Below, one piece after another: positions 21,039-32,458 of a DNA stretch of 64,000 nt. This DNA is from Clusia tigrina (Eukaryota > Arthropoda > Insecta > Diptera > Clusiidae): contig OV050031.1 of NCBI GenBank assembly GCA_920105625.2, positions 86,809,995-86,873,994 on the forward strand. The letters run 5' to 3'. Each line of letters starts with the position of its first letter. Position 1 is the stretch's first letter. The notes below the pieces were generated by a model. That model was not told where the DNA came from and ran no database searches. It worked only from the letters and a program-made list of their open reading frames with translations. Made by a program: the position numbers and the translations under genes.

Positions 21039-21526
21039 TTGCCGCTGCCGATTGGGGGTCTGCTGCCTTCTTTATGCCTATATTTATCCCTATCTGCCTC
21101 AGTTAGCGTCTCAGTCAGGGTCGCACCCTCTGTCAGCGTCTCTGTAGGCGTCTCAGTCGCTGCCGACGTCGATTGGGTGGGTCTGCTGCTTCTCTATGCC
21201 AATATCTACCCCTATCTGCCTCAGTCGGCGTCTGAGTCGGCGTCGCAGTCTCTTGTCAGCGTCTCTGTAGGCATCTCAGTCGTTGCCGCTGCCGATTGGG
21301 GGTCTGCTGCCTTCTTTATGCCTATATTTATCCCTATCTGCCTCAGTCGGAGTCTTAGTCGGCATCGCAGCCTCTGTCAGCGTCTCTGTAGGTGTTTCAG
21401 TCTCTGCCGCTGTCGATTGGGGGGTCTGGTGCCAACTGTATTCCTATATCTACCCCTATCTGCCTCAGTCGGCATCTCAGTCGGCGTCGCAGCCTCTATC
21501 AGCGTCTTTGTAGGCGTCTCAGTCGC
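21039..21526. repeat. Two-monomer (244-bp) duplication of the U marker
   Basis: TTGCCGCTGCCGATTGGGGG occurs at 21039 and 21283, exactly 244 bp (two monomers) apart. The same arrangement occurs at 39053 and 39297. In each case the second copy is the one that continues into the following U unit. The first copy at 21039 switches after about 60 bp to a CAGTTAGCGTCTCAGTCAGG monomer. Confidence 0.8.
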
Positions 21527-24500
21527 TGCCGCTGTCGATTGGGGGCTCTGCTGCCTTCTCTATGCCTATATCTACCCTATCTGCCTCAGTCGGCGTCTCA
21601 GCCTCTGTCAGAGTCTCTGTAGGCGTCTCAGTTGTTGCCGCTGTCGATTGGTGGATATGCTGCCTTCTCTATGCGTATATCTGCCCCTACCTGCCTCAGT
21701 CGGCATCTCAGTCGGCGTCGCAGCCTCTACCAGCATCTCTGTAGGCGTCTCAGTTGTTGCCGCTGTCGATTGGAGGGTCTGCTGCGTCTCTATGCCAATA
21801 TCTACCCCTACCTGCCTCAGTCGGCGTCATAGTAGGCTTCTCAGCCTCTGTCAGCGTCTCTGTGGGTGTATCAGTCACTGCCGCTATCGATTGGGGGGTC
21901 TGCTGCCTTCTCTATGCTTATATCTACCCTTATCTGCATCAGTCGTCGTCTCAGTCGGCGTCGCAGCCCCTGTCAGCGTCTCTGAAAGCGTCTCAGTCGC
22001 GGCCGCTGTTTATTGGGGTGTCTGCTGCCTTCTCTATGCCTATATCTACCCCTATCTGCCTCAGTCGGCGTCTCTGTCGGCGTCGCAGCCTCTGTCAGCG
22101 TCTCTGTAGGCGTCTCAGTCGCTCCCGCTGTCGATTGGGGGGTCTGCTGCCTTCTCTATGGCAATATCTGCCCCTCTCTGCCTCAGTCGGGGTCTCAGTC
22201 GGCGTCGCAGCCTCTGTCAGCGTCTCTGTAGGCGTCTCGGTCGCTGCCGATGTCGATTGGGGGGGTATTATGCCTTCTCTATGCCAATATCTACCCTTGT
22301 CTGCCTTATTCGGCGTCTCAGTCGGCGTCGCAGCCTCTGTCAGTGTCTCTGTAGGCGTCTCAGTCGCTGCCGCTGTCGATTGGGGGGTCCGCTGCTTTCT
22401 CTTTGCCTATATTTACCTCTATCTGCCTCAGTCGGCGTCGCAGCCTCTATCAGCGTCTCTGTAGGCGTCTCAGTTGTTGCCGCTGTCGATTGGGTTGTCT
22501 GCTGCCTTCTCTATGCCCATGTCAAAACATCTCTGCCTCAGTCGGCGTCTCAGTCGGCGTCGCAGCCTCTTGTCAGCGTCTCTGTAGGGATCTCAGTCGT
22601 TGCTGCTGTAGATTGGGGGGGCTGCTGCCTTCTCTATGCCTATATCTACCCCTACCTGCCTCAGTCGCCGCCACAGTCGGCTTCGCAGCCTCTTGTCAGC
22701 GTCTCTGTAGGGATCTCAGTCGTTGCTGCTGTCGATTGGGGGGGCTGATGCCTTCTCTATGCCTATATCTACCCCTACCTGCCTCAGTTGGCGTCACAGT
22801 CGGCTTCTCAGCCTCTGTCAGCGTCACTGTAGGCGTCTCAGCCGCTGCCTCTGTCGATTGGGGGGTCTGCCACCTTCTCTATGCCTATATCTACCCATAT
22901 ATGCCTCAGTCGGCATCTCAGTCGGCGTCGCAGCCTCTGTCAGCGTCTCTGTAGGCGTCTCATTTGCTGCCGCTGTCGATTGGGGGGTCTGCTGCCTTCT
23001 CTATGCCTAAGTCTACCCCTCTCAGCCTCAGCCAGCGTCTCAGTCGGCGTCACAGCCTCTGTCAGCGTCTCTGTAGGCGTCTCAATCGCTGCCGCCGTCG
23101 ATTGGGGTCTGCTGCAGTCTATGCAAATATCTACCCCTATCTGCCTCAGTCGGCGTCGCAGCCTCTGTCAGCGTCTCTGTAGGCGTCTCAGTCCCTCTCG
23201 CTGTCGATTGGGGGACTTCTGCCTTATGTATGCCTATATCTACCCCTATCTGTTTCAGTCGGCGTCTCAGTCGGCGTCGCAGTCTCTGTCAGCGTCTCTG
23301 TAGGCGTCTCAGTCCCTGCCGCTGTCGATTGGGGGGACTTCTGCCTTCTGTATGCCTATATCTACCCCTATCTGCCTCATTCGGCATCTCAGTCGGCGTT
23401 GCAGCCTCTGTCAGCGTCTCTATAGGCGACTCAGTCGCTGCCGCTGTTGATTGGGGGGTCTGCTGCCTTATGTATGCCTATATCTACCCCTATCTGCCTC
23501 AGTCGGCATCTCAGTCGGCGTCGCAGCCTCTATCAGCGTCTCTGTAGGCGTCTCAGTTGTTGCCGCTGTCGATTGGTCGATCTGCTGCTTTCTCTATGCG
23601 TATATCTACCCCTACCTGCCTCAGTCGGCGTCACAGTCGGCTAAGCAGCCTCTTGCCAGCGTCTCTGTAGGGATGTCAGTCGTTGCCGCTGTCGATTGGG
23701 GGGTCTGCTGCCTTCTCTATGTCAATATCTACCCTATCTGCCTCAGTCGGCGTCTCAGCCTCTGTCAGAGTCTCTCTAGGCGTCTCAGTCGCTGCCGCTG
23801 TCGATTGGGGGTCTGCTGCCTTCTGTATGCCTATATAACCCCTATCTGCCTCAGTCGGCATCTCAGTCGGCGTCGCAGCCTCTACCAGCATCTCTGTAGG
23901 CGTCTCAGTTGTTGCCGCTGTCGATTGGAGGGTCTGCTGCGTCTCTATGCCTATATCTACCCCTATCTGCCTCAGTCGGCGTCAGAGTCGGCTTGTCTGC
24001 CTCTGTCAGCGTCTCTGTAGGTGTCTCAGTCGCTGCCACTGTCGATTGGGGGGTCTGCTGCCTTCTCTATGCCAATATATACCCTTATCTGCCTCAGTCG
24101 GCGTCGCAGCCTCTGTCAGCGTCTCTGTAGGCGTTTCAGTTGTTGCCGCTGTCGATTGGTTGGTCAGCTGCCTTCTCTATGCCTATATCTACCACCACCT
24201 GCCTCAGTCGGCGTCACAGTCGGCTTCGTGGCCTCTGTCAGCGTCTCTGTAGGCGTGTCTGTAGGCGTCTCAGCCGCTGCCGCTGTCGATTGGGGGTTCT
24301 GCAGCGTTCTCTATGCCTATATCTACCCCTATCTGCCTCAGTCGGCGTCTCAGTCGAAGTCGCAGCCTCTGTCGGCGTCTTTGTAGGCGCCTCAGTCGCT
24401 GCCGCAGTCGATTGGGGGCTCTGCTGCCTTCTCTATGCCTGTATCTACCCTTATCTGCCTCAGTCGGCGTCTCAGTCGGCGTCGCTGCCTCTGTCAGCCT

Positions 24501-26054
24501 CTCTGAATGTGTCTCAGTCGCTGCCGCTGTCGATTGGGGGGTTTGCTGCCTTCTCTATGTCAATATCTACCCTATCTGCCTCAGTCGGCGTCTCAGCCTC
24601 TGTCAGAGTTTCTGTAGGCGTCTCAGTTGTTGCCGCTGTCGATTGGGTTGTCTGCTGCCTTCTCTATGCCTATGTCTAACCATCTCTGCCTCAGTCGGTG
24701 TCTCAGTCGGCGTTGCAGCCTCTGTTAGCGTCGCAGACTCTTTCAGCGTCGCAGCCTCTGTCAGCGTCTCTGAAGGCGTCTCAGTCGCTGCCGCTGTCGA
24801 CAGGGGGTCTGCTGCCTTCTCTATGCCTATATCTACCCCTACCTGCCTCAGTCGGCGTCAGAGTCGGCTTGTCTGCCTCTGTCAGCGTCTCTGTAGGTGT
24901 CTCAGTCGCTGCCACTGTCGAGTGGGGGGTCTGCTGCCTTCTCTATGCCTCTGTCAGCGTCGCAGCCTCTGTCAGCGTCTCTGTAGGCGTCTCAGTCGCT
25001 GCCGCTGTCGACTGGGGGTCTGCTACCTTCTCTATGCCTATATCTACCCCTACCTGCCTCAGTCGGCGTCACAGTCGGCTTCGCAGCCTCTGTCAGCGTC
25101 TCTGTAGGTGTCTCAGTCGCTGCCACTGTCGAGTGGGGGGTCTGCTGCCTTCTCTATGCCTCTCTCAGCGTCGCAGCCTCTGTCAGCTTCTCTGTAGGTG
25201 TCTCAGTCGCTGCCGCCGTCGATTGGGGGGTCTGCTGCCTTCTCTATGCCAATATCTACCCCTATCTGCCTCAGTTAGCGTCTCAGTCAGGATCGCACCC
25301 TCTGTCAGCGTGTCTGTAGGCGTCTCAGTCGCTGCCGCCGTCGATTGGGGGGGTCGGCTGCCTTCTCTATGCCAATATATACTCTTATCTGCCTCAGTCG
25401 GCGTCGCAGCCTCTGTCAGCGTCTCTGTAGGCGTCTCAGTTGCTGCCGCTGTCGATTGGGGGGTCTGCTGCCTTCTCTATGCCAATATCTACCCCTATCT
25501 GCCTCAGTTAGCGTCTCAGTCAGGGTCGCACCCTCTGTCAGCGTGTCTGTAGGCGTCTCAGTCGCTGCCGCCGTCGATTGGGGGGTCTGCTGCCTTCTCT
25601 ATGCCAATATCTACCCTTATCTGCCTCAGTCGGCGTCGCAGCCTCTGTCAGCGTCTCTGTAGGCGTCTCAGTTGCTGCCGCTGTTGATTGGGGGGTCTGC
25701 TGTCTTCTCTATGCCTATATCTACCCCTATATGGCTCAGTCGGCGTCTCAGTCGGCGTCTCAGAAGCCGTCGCAGCCTCTGTCAGCATCTCTTTTGGCGT
25801 CTCAGTCGCTGCCGCTGTCGATTGGGGGGTCTGCTGCCTTCTCTACGCCAATATCTACCCCTATCTGCCTCAGTCTGCGTCTCAGTCAGGGTCGCACCCT
25901 CTGTCAGCGTCTCTGTAGGCGTCTCAGTCGCTGCCGACGTCGATTGGGGGGGTCTGCTGCCTTCTCTATGCCAATATCTACCCCTATCTGCCTCAGTCGG
26001 CGTCTGAGTCGGCGTCGCAGTCTCTTGTCAGCGTCTCTGTAGGCATCTCAGTCG
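21283..26054. repeat. Higher-order repeat U1 (4,772 bp)
   Basis: Starts at the marker TTGCCGCTGCCGATTGGGGG and has the rare GTCAAAACAT core at 22521, 1238 bp in. That is 122 bp (one monomer) less than the 1360 bp seen in most other U units. The first 1.1 kb is colinear with U2 at offset 4772; after the missing monomer the offset is 4894. The diagnostic GTCTGGTGCCAACTG variant is shared with U2, U5 and U6. Its counterpart one superperiod away is U5, at 45771 (offset 24488, rising to 24610 after the monomer difference). Confidence 0.9.
22521..22530 (+). repeat. Rare GTCAAAACAT core variant (HOR U register mark)
   Basis: GTCAAAACAT occurs at 22521, 27415, 33818, 40030, 47131, 51904 and 58484, once in each of U1 to U7. 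Distance from the unit start is 1360 bp (1359 in U3) in five units, 1238 in U1 (one monomer less) and 733 in U4. AAAA is rare in this A-poor array, which makes it a clean register mark. Confidence 0.93.
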
Positions 26055-28630
26055 TTGCCGCTGCCGATTGGGGGTCTGCTGCCTTCTTTATGCCTATATT
26101 TATCCCTATCTGCCTCAGTCGGAGTCTTAGTCGGCATCGCAGCCTCTGTCAGCGTCTCTGTAGGTGTTTCAGTCTCTGCCGCTGTCGATTGGGGGGTCTG
26201 GTGCCAACTGTATTCCTATATCTACCCCTATCTGCCTCAGTCGGCATCTCAGTCGGCGTCGCAGCCTCTATCAGCGTCTTTGTAGGCGTCTCAGTCGCTG
26301 CCGCTGTCGATTGGGGGCTCTGCTGCCTTCTCTATGCCTATATCTACCCTATCTGCCTCAGTCGGCGTCTCAGCCTCTGTCAGAGTCTCTGTAGGCGTCT
26401 CAGTTGTTGCCGCTGTCGATTGGTGGATATGCTGCCTTCTCTATGCGTATATCTGCCCCTACCTGCCTCAGTTGGCATCTCAGTCGGCGTCGCAGCCTCT
26501 ACCAGCATCTCTGTAGGCGTCTCAGTTGTTGCCGCTGTCGATTGGAGGGTCTGCTGCGTCTCTATGCCAATATCTACCCCTACCTGCCTCAGTCGGCGTC
26601 ACAGTAGGCTTCTCAGCCTCTGTCAGCGTCTCTGTGGGTGTATCAGTCACTGCCGCTATCGATTGGGGGGTCTGCTGCCTTCTCTATGCTTATATCTACC
26701 CTTATCTGCCTCAGTCGTCGTCTCAGTCGGCGTCGCAGCCCCTGTCAGCGTCTCTGAAAGCGTCTCAGTCGCGGCCGCTGTTTATTGGGGTGTCTGCTGC
26801 CTTCTCTATGCCTATATCTACCCCTATCTGCCTCAGTCGGCGTCTCTGTCGGCGTCGCAGCCTCTGTCAGCGTCTCTGTAGGCGTCTCAGTCGCTCCCGC
26901 TGTCGATTGGGGGGTCTGCTGCCTTCTCTATGCCAATATCTGCCCCTCTCTGCCTCAGTCGGGGTCTCAGTCGGCGTCGCAGCCTCTGTCAGCGTCTCTG
27001 TAGGCGTCTCGGTCGCTGCCGATGTCGATTGGGGGGGTATTATGCCTTCTCTATGCCAATATCTACCCTTGTCTGCCTTATTCGGCGTCTCAGTCGGCGT
27101 CGCAGCCTCTGTCCGCGTCTCTATAGGCGTCTCAGCCGCTGCCTCTGTCGATTGGGGGGTCTGCCACCTTCTCTATGCCTATATCTACCCATATATGCCT
27201 CAGTCGGCGTCTCAGTCGGCGTCGCAGCCTCTGTCAGCGTCTCTGTAGGCGTCTCAGTCGCTGCCGCTGTCGATTGGGGGGTCCGCTGCTTTCTCTTTGC
27301 CTATATTTACCTCTATCTGCCTCAGTCGGCGTCGCAGCCTCTATCAGCGTCTCTGTAGGCGTCTCAGTTGTTGCCGCTGTCGATTGGGTTGTCTGCTGCC
27401 TTCTCTATGCCCATGTCAAAACATCTCTGCCTCAGTCGGCGTCTCAGTCGGCGTCGCAGCCTCTTGTCAGCGTCTCTGTAGGGATCTCAGTCGTTGCTGC
27501 TGTAGATTGGGGGGGCTGCTGCCTTCTCTATGCCTATATCTACCCCTACCTGCCTCAGTCGCCGCCACAGTCGGCTTCGCAGCCTCTTGTCAGCGTCTCT
27601 GTAGGGATCTCAGTCGTTGCTGTTGTCGATTGGGGGGGCTGATGCCTTCTCTATGCCTATATCTACCCCTACCTGCCTCAGTTGGCGTCACAGTCGGCTT
27701 CTCAGCCTCTGTCAGCGTCACTGTAGGCGTCTCAGCCGCTGCCTCTGTCGATTGGGGGGTCTGCCACCTTCTCTATGCCTATATCTACCCATATATGCCT
27801 CAGTCGGCATCTCAGTCGGCGTCGCAGCCTCTGTCAGCGTCTCTGTAGGCGTCTCATTTGCTGCCGCTGTCGATTGGGGGGTCTGCTGAATTCTCTATGC
27901 CTAAGTCTACCTTTCTCAGCCTCAGCCAGCGTCTCAGTCGGCGTCACAGCCTCTGTCAGCGTCTCTGTAGGCGTCTCAATCGCTGCCGCCGTCGATTGGG
28001 GTCTGCTGCAGTCTATGCAAATATCTACCCCTATCTGCCTCAGTCGGCGTCGCAGCCTCTGTCAGCGTCTCTATAGGCGACTCAGTTGCTGCCGCTGTTG
28101 ATTGGGGGGTCTGCTGCCTTATGTATGCCTATATCTACCCCTATCTGCCTCAGTCGGCATCTCAGTCGGCGTCGCAGCCTCTATCAGCGTCTCTGTAGGC
28201 GTCTCAGTTGTTGCCGCTGTCGATTGGTCGATCTGCTGCTTTCTCTATGCGTATATCTACCCCTACCTGCCTCAGTCGGCGTCACAGTCGGCTAAGCAGC
28301 CTCTTGCCAGCGTCTCTGTAGGGATGTCAGTCGTTGCCGCTGTCGATTGGGGGGTCTGCTGCCTTCTCTATGTCAATATCTACCCTATCTGCCTCAGTCG
28401 GCGTCTCAGCCTCTGTCAGAGTCTCTCTAGGCGTCTCAGTCGCTGCCGCTGTCGATTGGGGGGTCTGCTGCCTTCTGTATGCCTATATCTACCCCTATCT
28501 GCCTCAGTCGGCATCTCAGTCGGCGTCGCAGCCTCTACCAGCATCTCTGTAGGCGTCTCAGTTGTTGCCGCTGTCGATTGGAGGGTCTGCTGCGTCTCTA
28601 TGCCTATATCTACCCCTACCTGCCTCAGTC

Positions 28631-28690
28631 GGCGTCATAGTCGGCGTCACAGTCGGCGTCACAGTCGGCGTCACAGTCGGCTTCTCAGCC
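28631..28690 (+). repeat. GGCGTCACAGTC expansion, 5 steps
   Basis: GGC at 28631, 28643, 28655, 28667 and 28679, again opening with GGCGTCATAGTC and closing with GGCTTCTCAG. Confidence 0.94.
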
Positions 28691-30206
28691 TCTGTCAGCG
28701 TCTCTGTGGGTGTATCAATCGCTGCCGCTGTCGATGGGGGGTCTGCTGCCTTCTCTATGCCAATATCTACCCCTCTCTGCCACAGTCGGGGTCTCATTCG
28801 GCGTCGCAGCCTCTGTCAGCGTCTCTGTAGGCGTCTCAGTCGCTGCCGCTGTCGATTGGGTTCTCTGCTGCCTTCTCTATGCCTATTTCTAACCATCTCT
28901 GCCTCAGTCGGCGTCGCAGCCTCTGTCGGCGTCGCAGCCTCTGTCGGCGTCGCAGCCTCTGTCAGCGCCTCTGTAGGCGTCTCAGTCGCTACCGCTGTCG
29001 ATTGGGGGGTCTGCTGATTTATCTATGCCTATCTCTTCCCCTATCTGCCTCAGTCGGCGCCACAATCGGATTCGCAGCCTCTGTCAGCGTCTCTGTAGGT
29101 GTCTCAGTCGCTGCCGATGTCGATTGGGGGGTCTGATGCCTTCTCTATGCCAATATCTACCCTTGTCTGCCTCAGTCGGCGTCTCAGTCGGCGTCGCAGC
29201 CTCTGTCCGCGTCTCTGTAGGCGTTTCAGCCATTGCCTCTGTCGATTGGGGGGTCTGGCATCTTCTCTATGCCTATATCTACCCATATCTGCCTCAGTCG
29301 GCGTCGCAGCCTCTGTCAGAGTCTCTGTACGCGTTTTAGTCGCTGCCGCTGTCGATTGGAGGTCCGCTGCTTTCTCTATGCCAATCGTCTCTCTGCCTCA
29401 GTCGGGATCTCAGTCGGCGTCGCAGCCTCTGTCAGCGTCTTTGTAGGCGTCTCAGTCGCTGCCGCTGTCGAATGGGGGGTCTGCTGCCTTCTCTTTGCCT
29501 ATATTTACCTCTATCTGCCTCAGTCGGCATCTCAGTCGGCGTCGCAGCCTCTATCAGCGTCTCTGTAGGCGTTTCAGTTGTTGCCGCTGTCGATTGGGTT
29601 GTCTGCTGCCTTCTCTATGCCTATATCTACCCCTATATGTACCCCTACCAGCCTCAGTTGGCGTCACAGTCGGCTTCTCCGCCTCTGTCAGCGTCTCTGT
29701 AGGCGTCTCAGTTGTTGCTGCTGTCGATTGGGGGGGTCTGCTGCTCTCTCTATACCAATATCTACCCCTATTTGTCTCTATCTGCGTCGCAGTCTCTGTC
29801 AGCGTCTCTGTAGGCGTCTCAGTCGCAGCCGTTGTCGATTGAGGGGTCTGCTGCCTTCTCTATGCCTATATCTACCTCTACCTGCCTCAGTCGCCGTCAC
29901 AGTCGGCTTCGCAGCCTCTGTCAGCGTCTCTGTAGGCGTCTCAGTCGCCACCGCTGTCGATTAGGGGTTCTGCTGCCTTCTCTATTCCCATCTCTACCCC
30001 TACCTGCGTCAGTTGGCGTCACAGTCGGCTTCTCAGCCTCTGTCAGCGTCTCTGTAAGTATCTCAGTTGTTGCCGCTGTCGATTGGGGGGACTGCTGATC
30101 TCTCTATGCCAATATCTACCCCTACCTGCCTTAGTCAGCATCTCAGTCGGCGTCGCACCCACTGTCAGCGTCTCTATGCCAATGTCTAACCATCTCTGCC
30201 TCAGTC

Positions 30207-30266
30207 GGCGTCTCAGTCGGCGTCTCAGTCGGCGTCTCAGTCGGCGTCTCTGTCGGCGTCGCAGCC
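30207..30266 (+). repeat. 12-bp expansion, 5 copies (U2)
   Basis: GGCG at 30207, 30219, 30231, 30243 and 30255, after the same CTAACCATCT core as the V-type runs. Confidence 0.95.
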
Positions 30267-32458
30267 TCTGTCAGCGTCTCTGTTGTCGTCTCAGTCGCTG
30301 CCGCTGTCGATTGGGGGGTCTGCTGCTTTCTCTATGCCAATATCTACCCTTATCTGCCTCAGTCGGCGTCTCAGTCGGCGTCACAGCCTCTGTCAGCGTC
30401 TCTGAATGCGTCTCAGTCTCAGTCACTGCCGCTGTCGATTGGAGGGTCTGATGCCTTCTCTATGCCTATATCTACTCCTATTTGCCTCAGTCGGAGTCTC
30501 AGTCGGCATCGCAGCTTCTGTCAGCGTCTATGTAGGCGTCTCAGTCGCTGCCGCTGTCGATTGGGGGTCTGATGCCTTCTCTATGCCTATATCTTCCCCT
30601 ACCTGCCTCAGTCGGAGTCTCAGTCGGCATCGCAGCCTCTGTCAGCGTCTATGTAGGCGTCTCAGTCGCTGCCGCCGTCGATTGGGGGGTCTGCTGCCTT
30701 CTCTATGCCAATATATACCCTTATCTGCCTCAGTCGGCGTCGCAGCCTCTGTCAGCGTCTCTGTAGGCGTTTCAGTTGTTGCCGCTGTCGATTGGTTGGT
30801 CAGCTGCCTTCTCTATGCCTATATCTACCACCACCTGCCTCAGTCGGCGTCACAGTCGGCTTCGTGGCCTCTGTCAGCGTCTCTGTAGGCGTGTCTGTAG
30901 GCGTCTCAGCCGCTGCCGCTGTCGATTGAGGGTTCTGCAGCGTTCTCTATGCCTATATCTACCCCTATCTGCCTCAGTCGGCGTCTCAGTCGAAGTCGCA
31001 GCCTCTGTCAGCGTCTTTGTAGGCGCCTCAGTCGCTGCCGCTGTCGATTGGGGGCTCTGCTGCCTTCTCTATGCCTGTATCTACCCTTATCTGCCTCAGT
31101 CGGCGTCTCAGTCGGCGTCGCTGCCTCTGTCAGCCTCTCTGAATGTGTCTCAGTCGCTGCCGCTGTCGATTGGGGGGTTTGCTGCCTTCTCTATTTCAAT
31201 ATCTACCCTATCTGCCTCAGTCGGCGTCTCAGCCTCTGTCAGAGTTTCTGTAGGCGTCTCAGTTGTTGCCGCTGTTGATTGGGTTGTCTGCTGCCTTCTC
31301 TATGCCTATGTCTAACCATCTCTGCCTCAGTCGGTGTCTCAGTCGGCGTTGCAGCCTCTGTTAGCGTCGCAGACTCTTTCAGCGTCGCAGCCTCTGTCAG
31401 CGTCTCTGAAGGCGTCTCAGTCGCTGCCGCTGTCGACAGGGGGTCCGCTGCCTTCTCTATGCCTATATCTACCCCTACCTGCCTCAGTCGGCGTCAGAGT
31501 CGGCTTCTCTGCCTCTGTCAGCGTCTCTGTAGGTGTCTCAGTCGCTGCCACTGTCGAGTGGGGGGTCTGCAGCCTTCTCTATGCCTCTGTCAGCGTCGCA
31601 GCCTCTGTCAGCGTCTCTGTAGGCGTCTCAGTCGCTGCCGCTGTCGACTGGGGGTCTGCTACCTTCTCTATGCCTATATCTACCCCTACCTGCCTCAGTC
31701 GGCGTCACAGTCGGCTTCGCAGCCTCTGTCAGCGTCTCTGTAGGTGTCTCAGTCGCTGCCACTGTCGAGTGGGGGGTCTGCTGCCTTCTCTATGCCTCTG
31801 CCAGCGTCGCAGCCTCTGTCAGCTTCTCTGTAGGTGTCTCAGTCGCTGCCGCCGTCGATTGGGGGGTCTGCTGCCTTCTCTATGCCAATATCTACCCCTA
31901 TCTGCCTCAGTTAGCGTCTCAGTCATTATCGCACCCTCTGTCAGCGTGTCTGTAGGCGTCTCAGTCGCTGCCGCCGTCGATTGGGGGGGTCGGCTGCCTT
32001 CTCTATGCCAATATCTACTCTTATCTGCCTCAGTCGGCGTCGCAGCCTCTGTCAGCGTCTCTGTAGGCGTGTCAGTTGCTGCCGCTGTCGATTGGGGGGT
32101 CTGCTGCCTTCTCTATGCCAATATCTACCCCTATCTGCCTCAGTTAGCGTCTCAGTCAGGATCGCACCCTCTGTCAGCGTGTCTGTAGGCGTCTCAGTCG
32201 CTGCCGCTGTTGATTGGGGGGGTCTGCTGTCTTCTCTATGCCTATATCTACCCCTATATGGCTCAGTCGGCGTCTCAGTCGGCGTCTCAGAAGCCGTCGC
32301 AGCCTCTGTCAGCATCTCTTTTGGCGTCTCAGTCGCTGCCGCTGTCGATTGGGGGGTCTGCTGCCTTCTCTATGCCAATATCTACCCCTATCTGCCTCAG
32401 TCGGCGTCTGAGTCGGCGTCGCAGTCTCTTGTCAGCGTCTCTGTAGGCATCTCAGTCG

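Larger units (their letters stand above)
10874..21282. repeat. First U-type interval, composite (10,409 bp)
   Basis: The interval lies between two occurrences of TTGCCGCTGCCGATTGGGGG (10874 and 21283); a third sits at 21039. It is not a clean U unit. Only its first ~600 bp follow U order, and the rest is the 11.5-15.2 kb mosaic plus the right copy of the 10.4-kb duplication. Its opening has GTCTGCTGCCAACTG, like the U units at 32459 and 57124 and unlike the GTCTGGTGCCAACTG of the units at 21283, 26055, 45771 and 50544. Confidence 0.7.
15178..21865. repeat. Large duplicated block, right copy (partner at 4115-11455)
   Basis: This block is colinear with 4115-11455 but shorter. The step from offset 11068 to 10552 near 16.69 kb is a 516-bp loss (partner bases about 5650-6165). 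Further steps are a 24-bp difference (two 12-mers) near 17.9 kb, 110 bp (one short monomer) near 18.15 kb, 36 bp (three 12-mers) at 19.52 kb and 122 bp (one monomer) near 20.1 kb. A 422-bp loss and a gain of about 378 bp follow between 20.5 and 21.05 kb. It contains a G13 tract at 16773 and the longest 12-bp expansion in the window at 19521. Confidence 0.85.
26055..32458. repeat. Higher-order repeat U2 (6,404 bp)
   Basis: Same start marker, with the GTCAAAACAT core at 27415. It is longer than U1 because about 28.6-30.7 kb is an extra block that resembles 11.7-13.8 kb and V-type sequence, including a 12-bp expansion at 30207 and a TCAGTCAC monomer near 30403. After that block the order rejoins U1 (24313/30949, 24698/31334 and 25345/31981, all at offset 6636). 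The counterpart is U6, at 50544. Confidence 0.88.
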
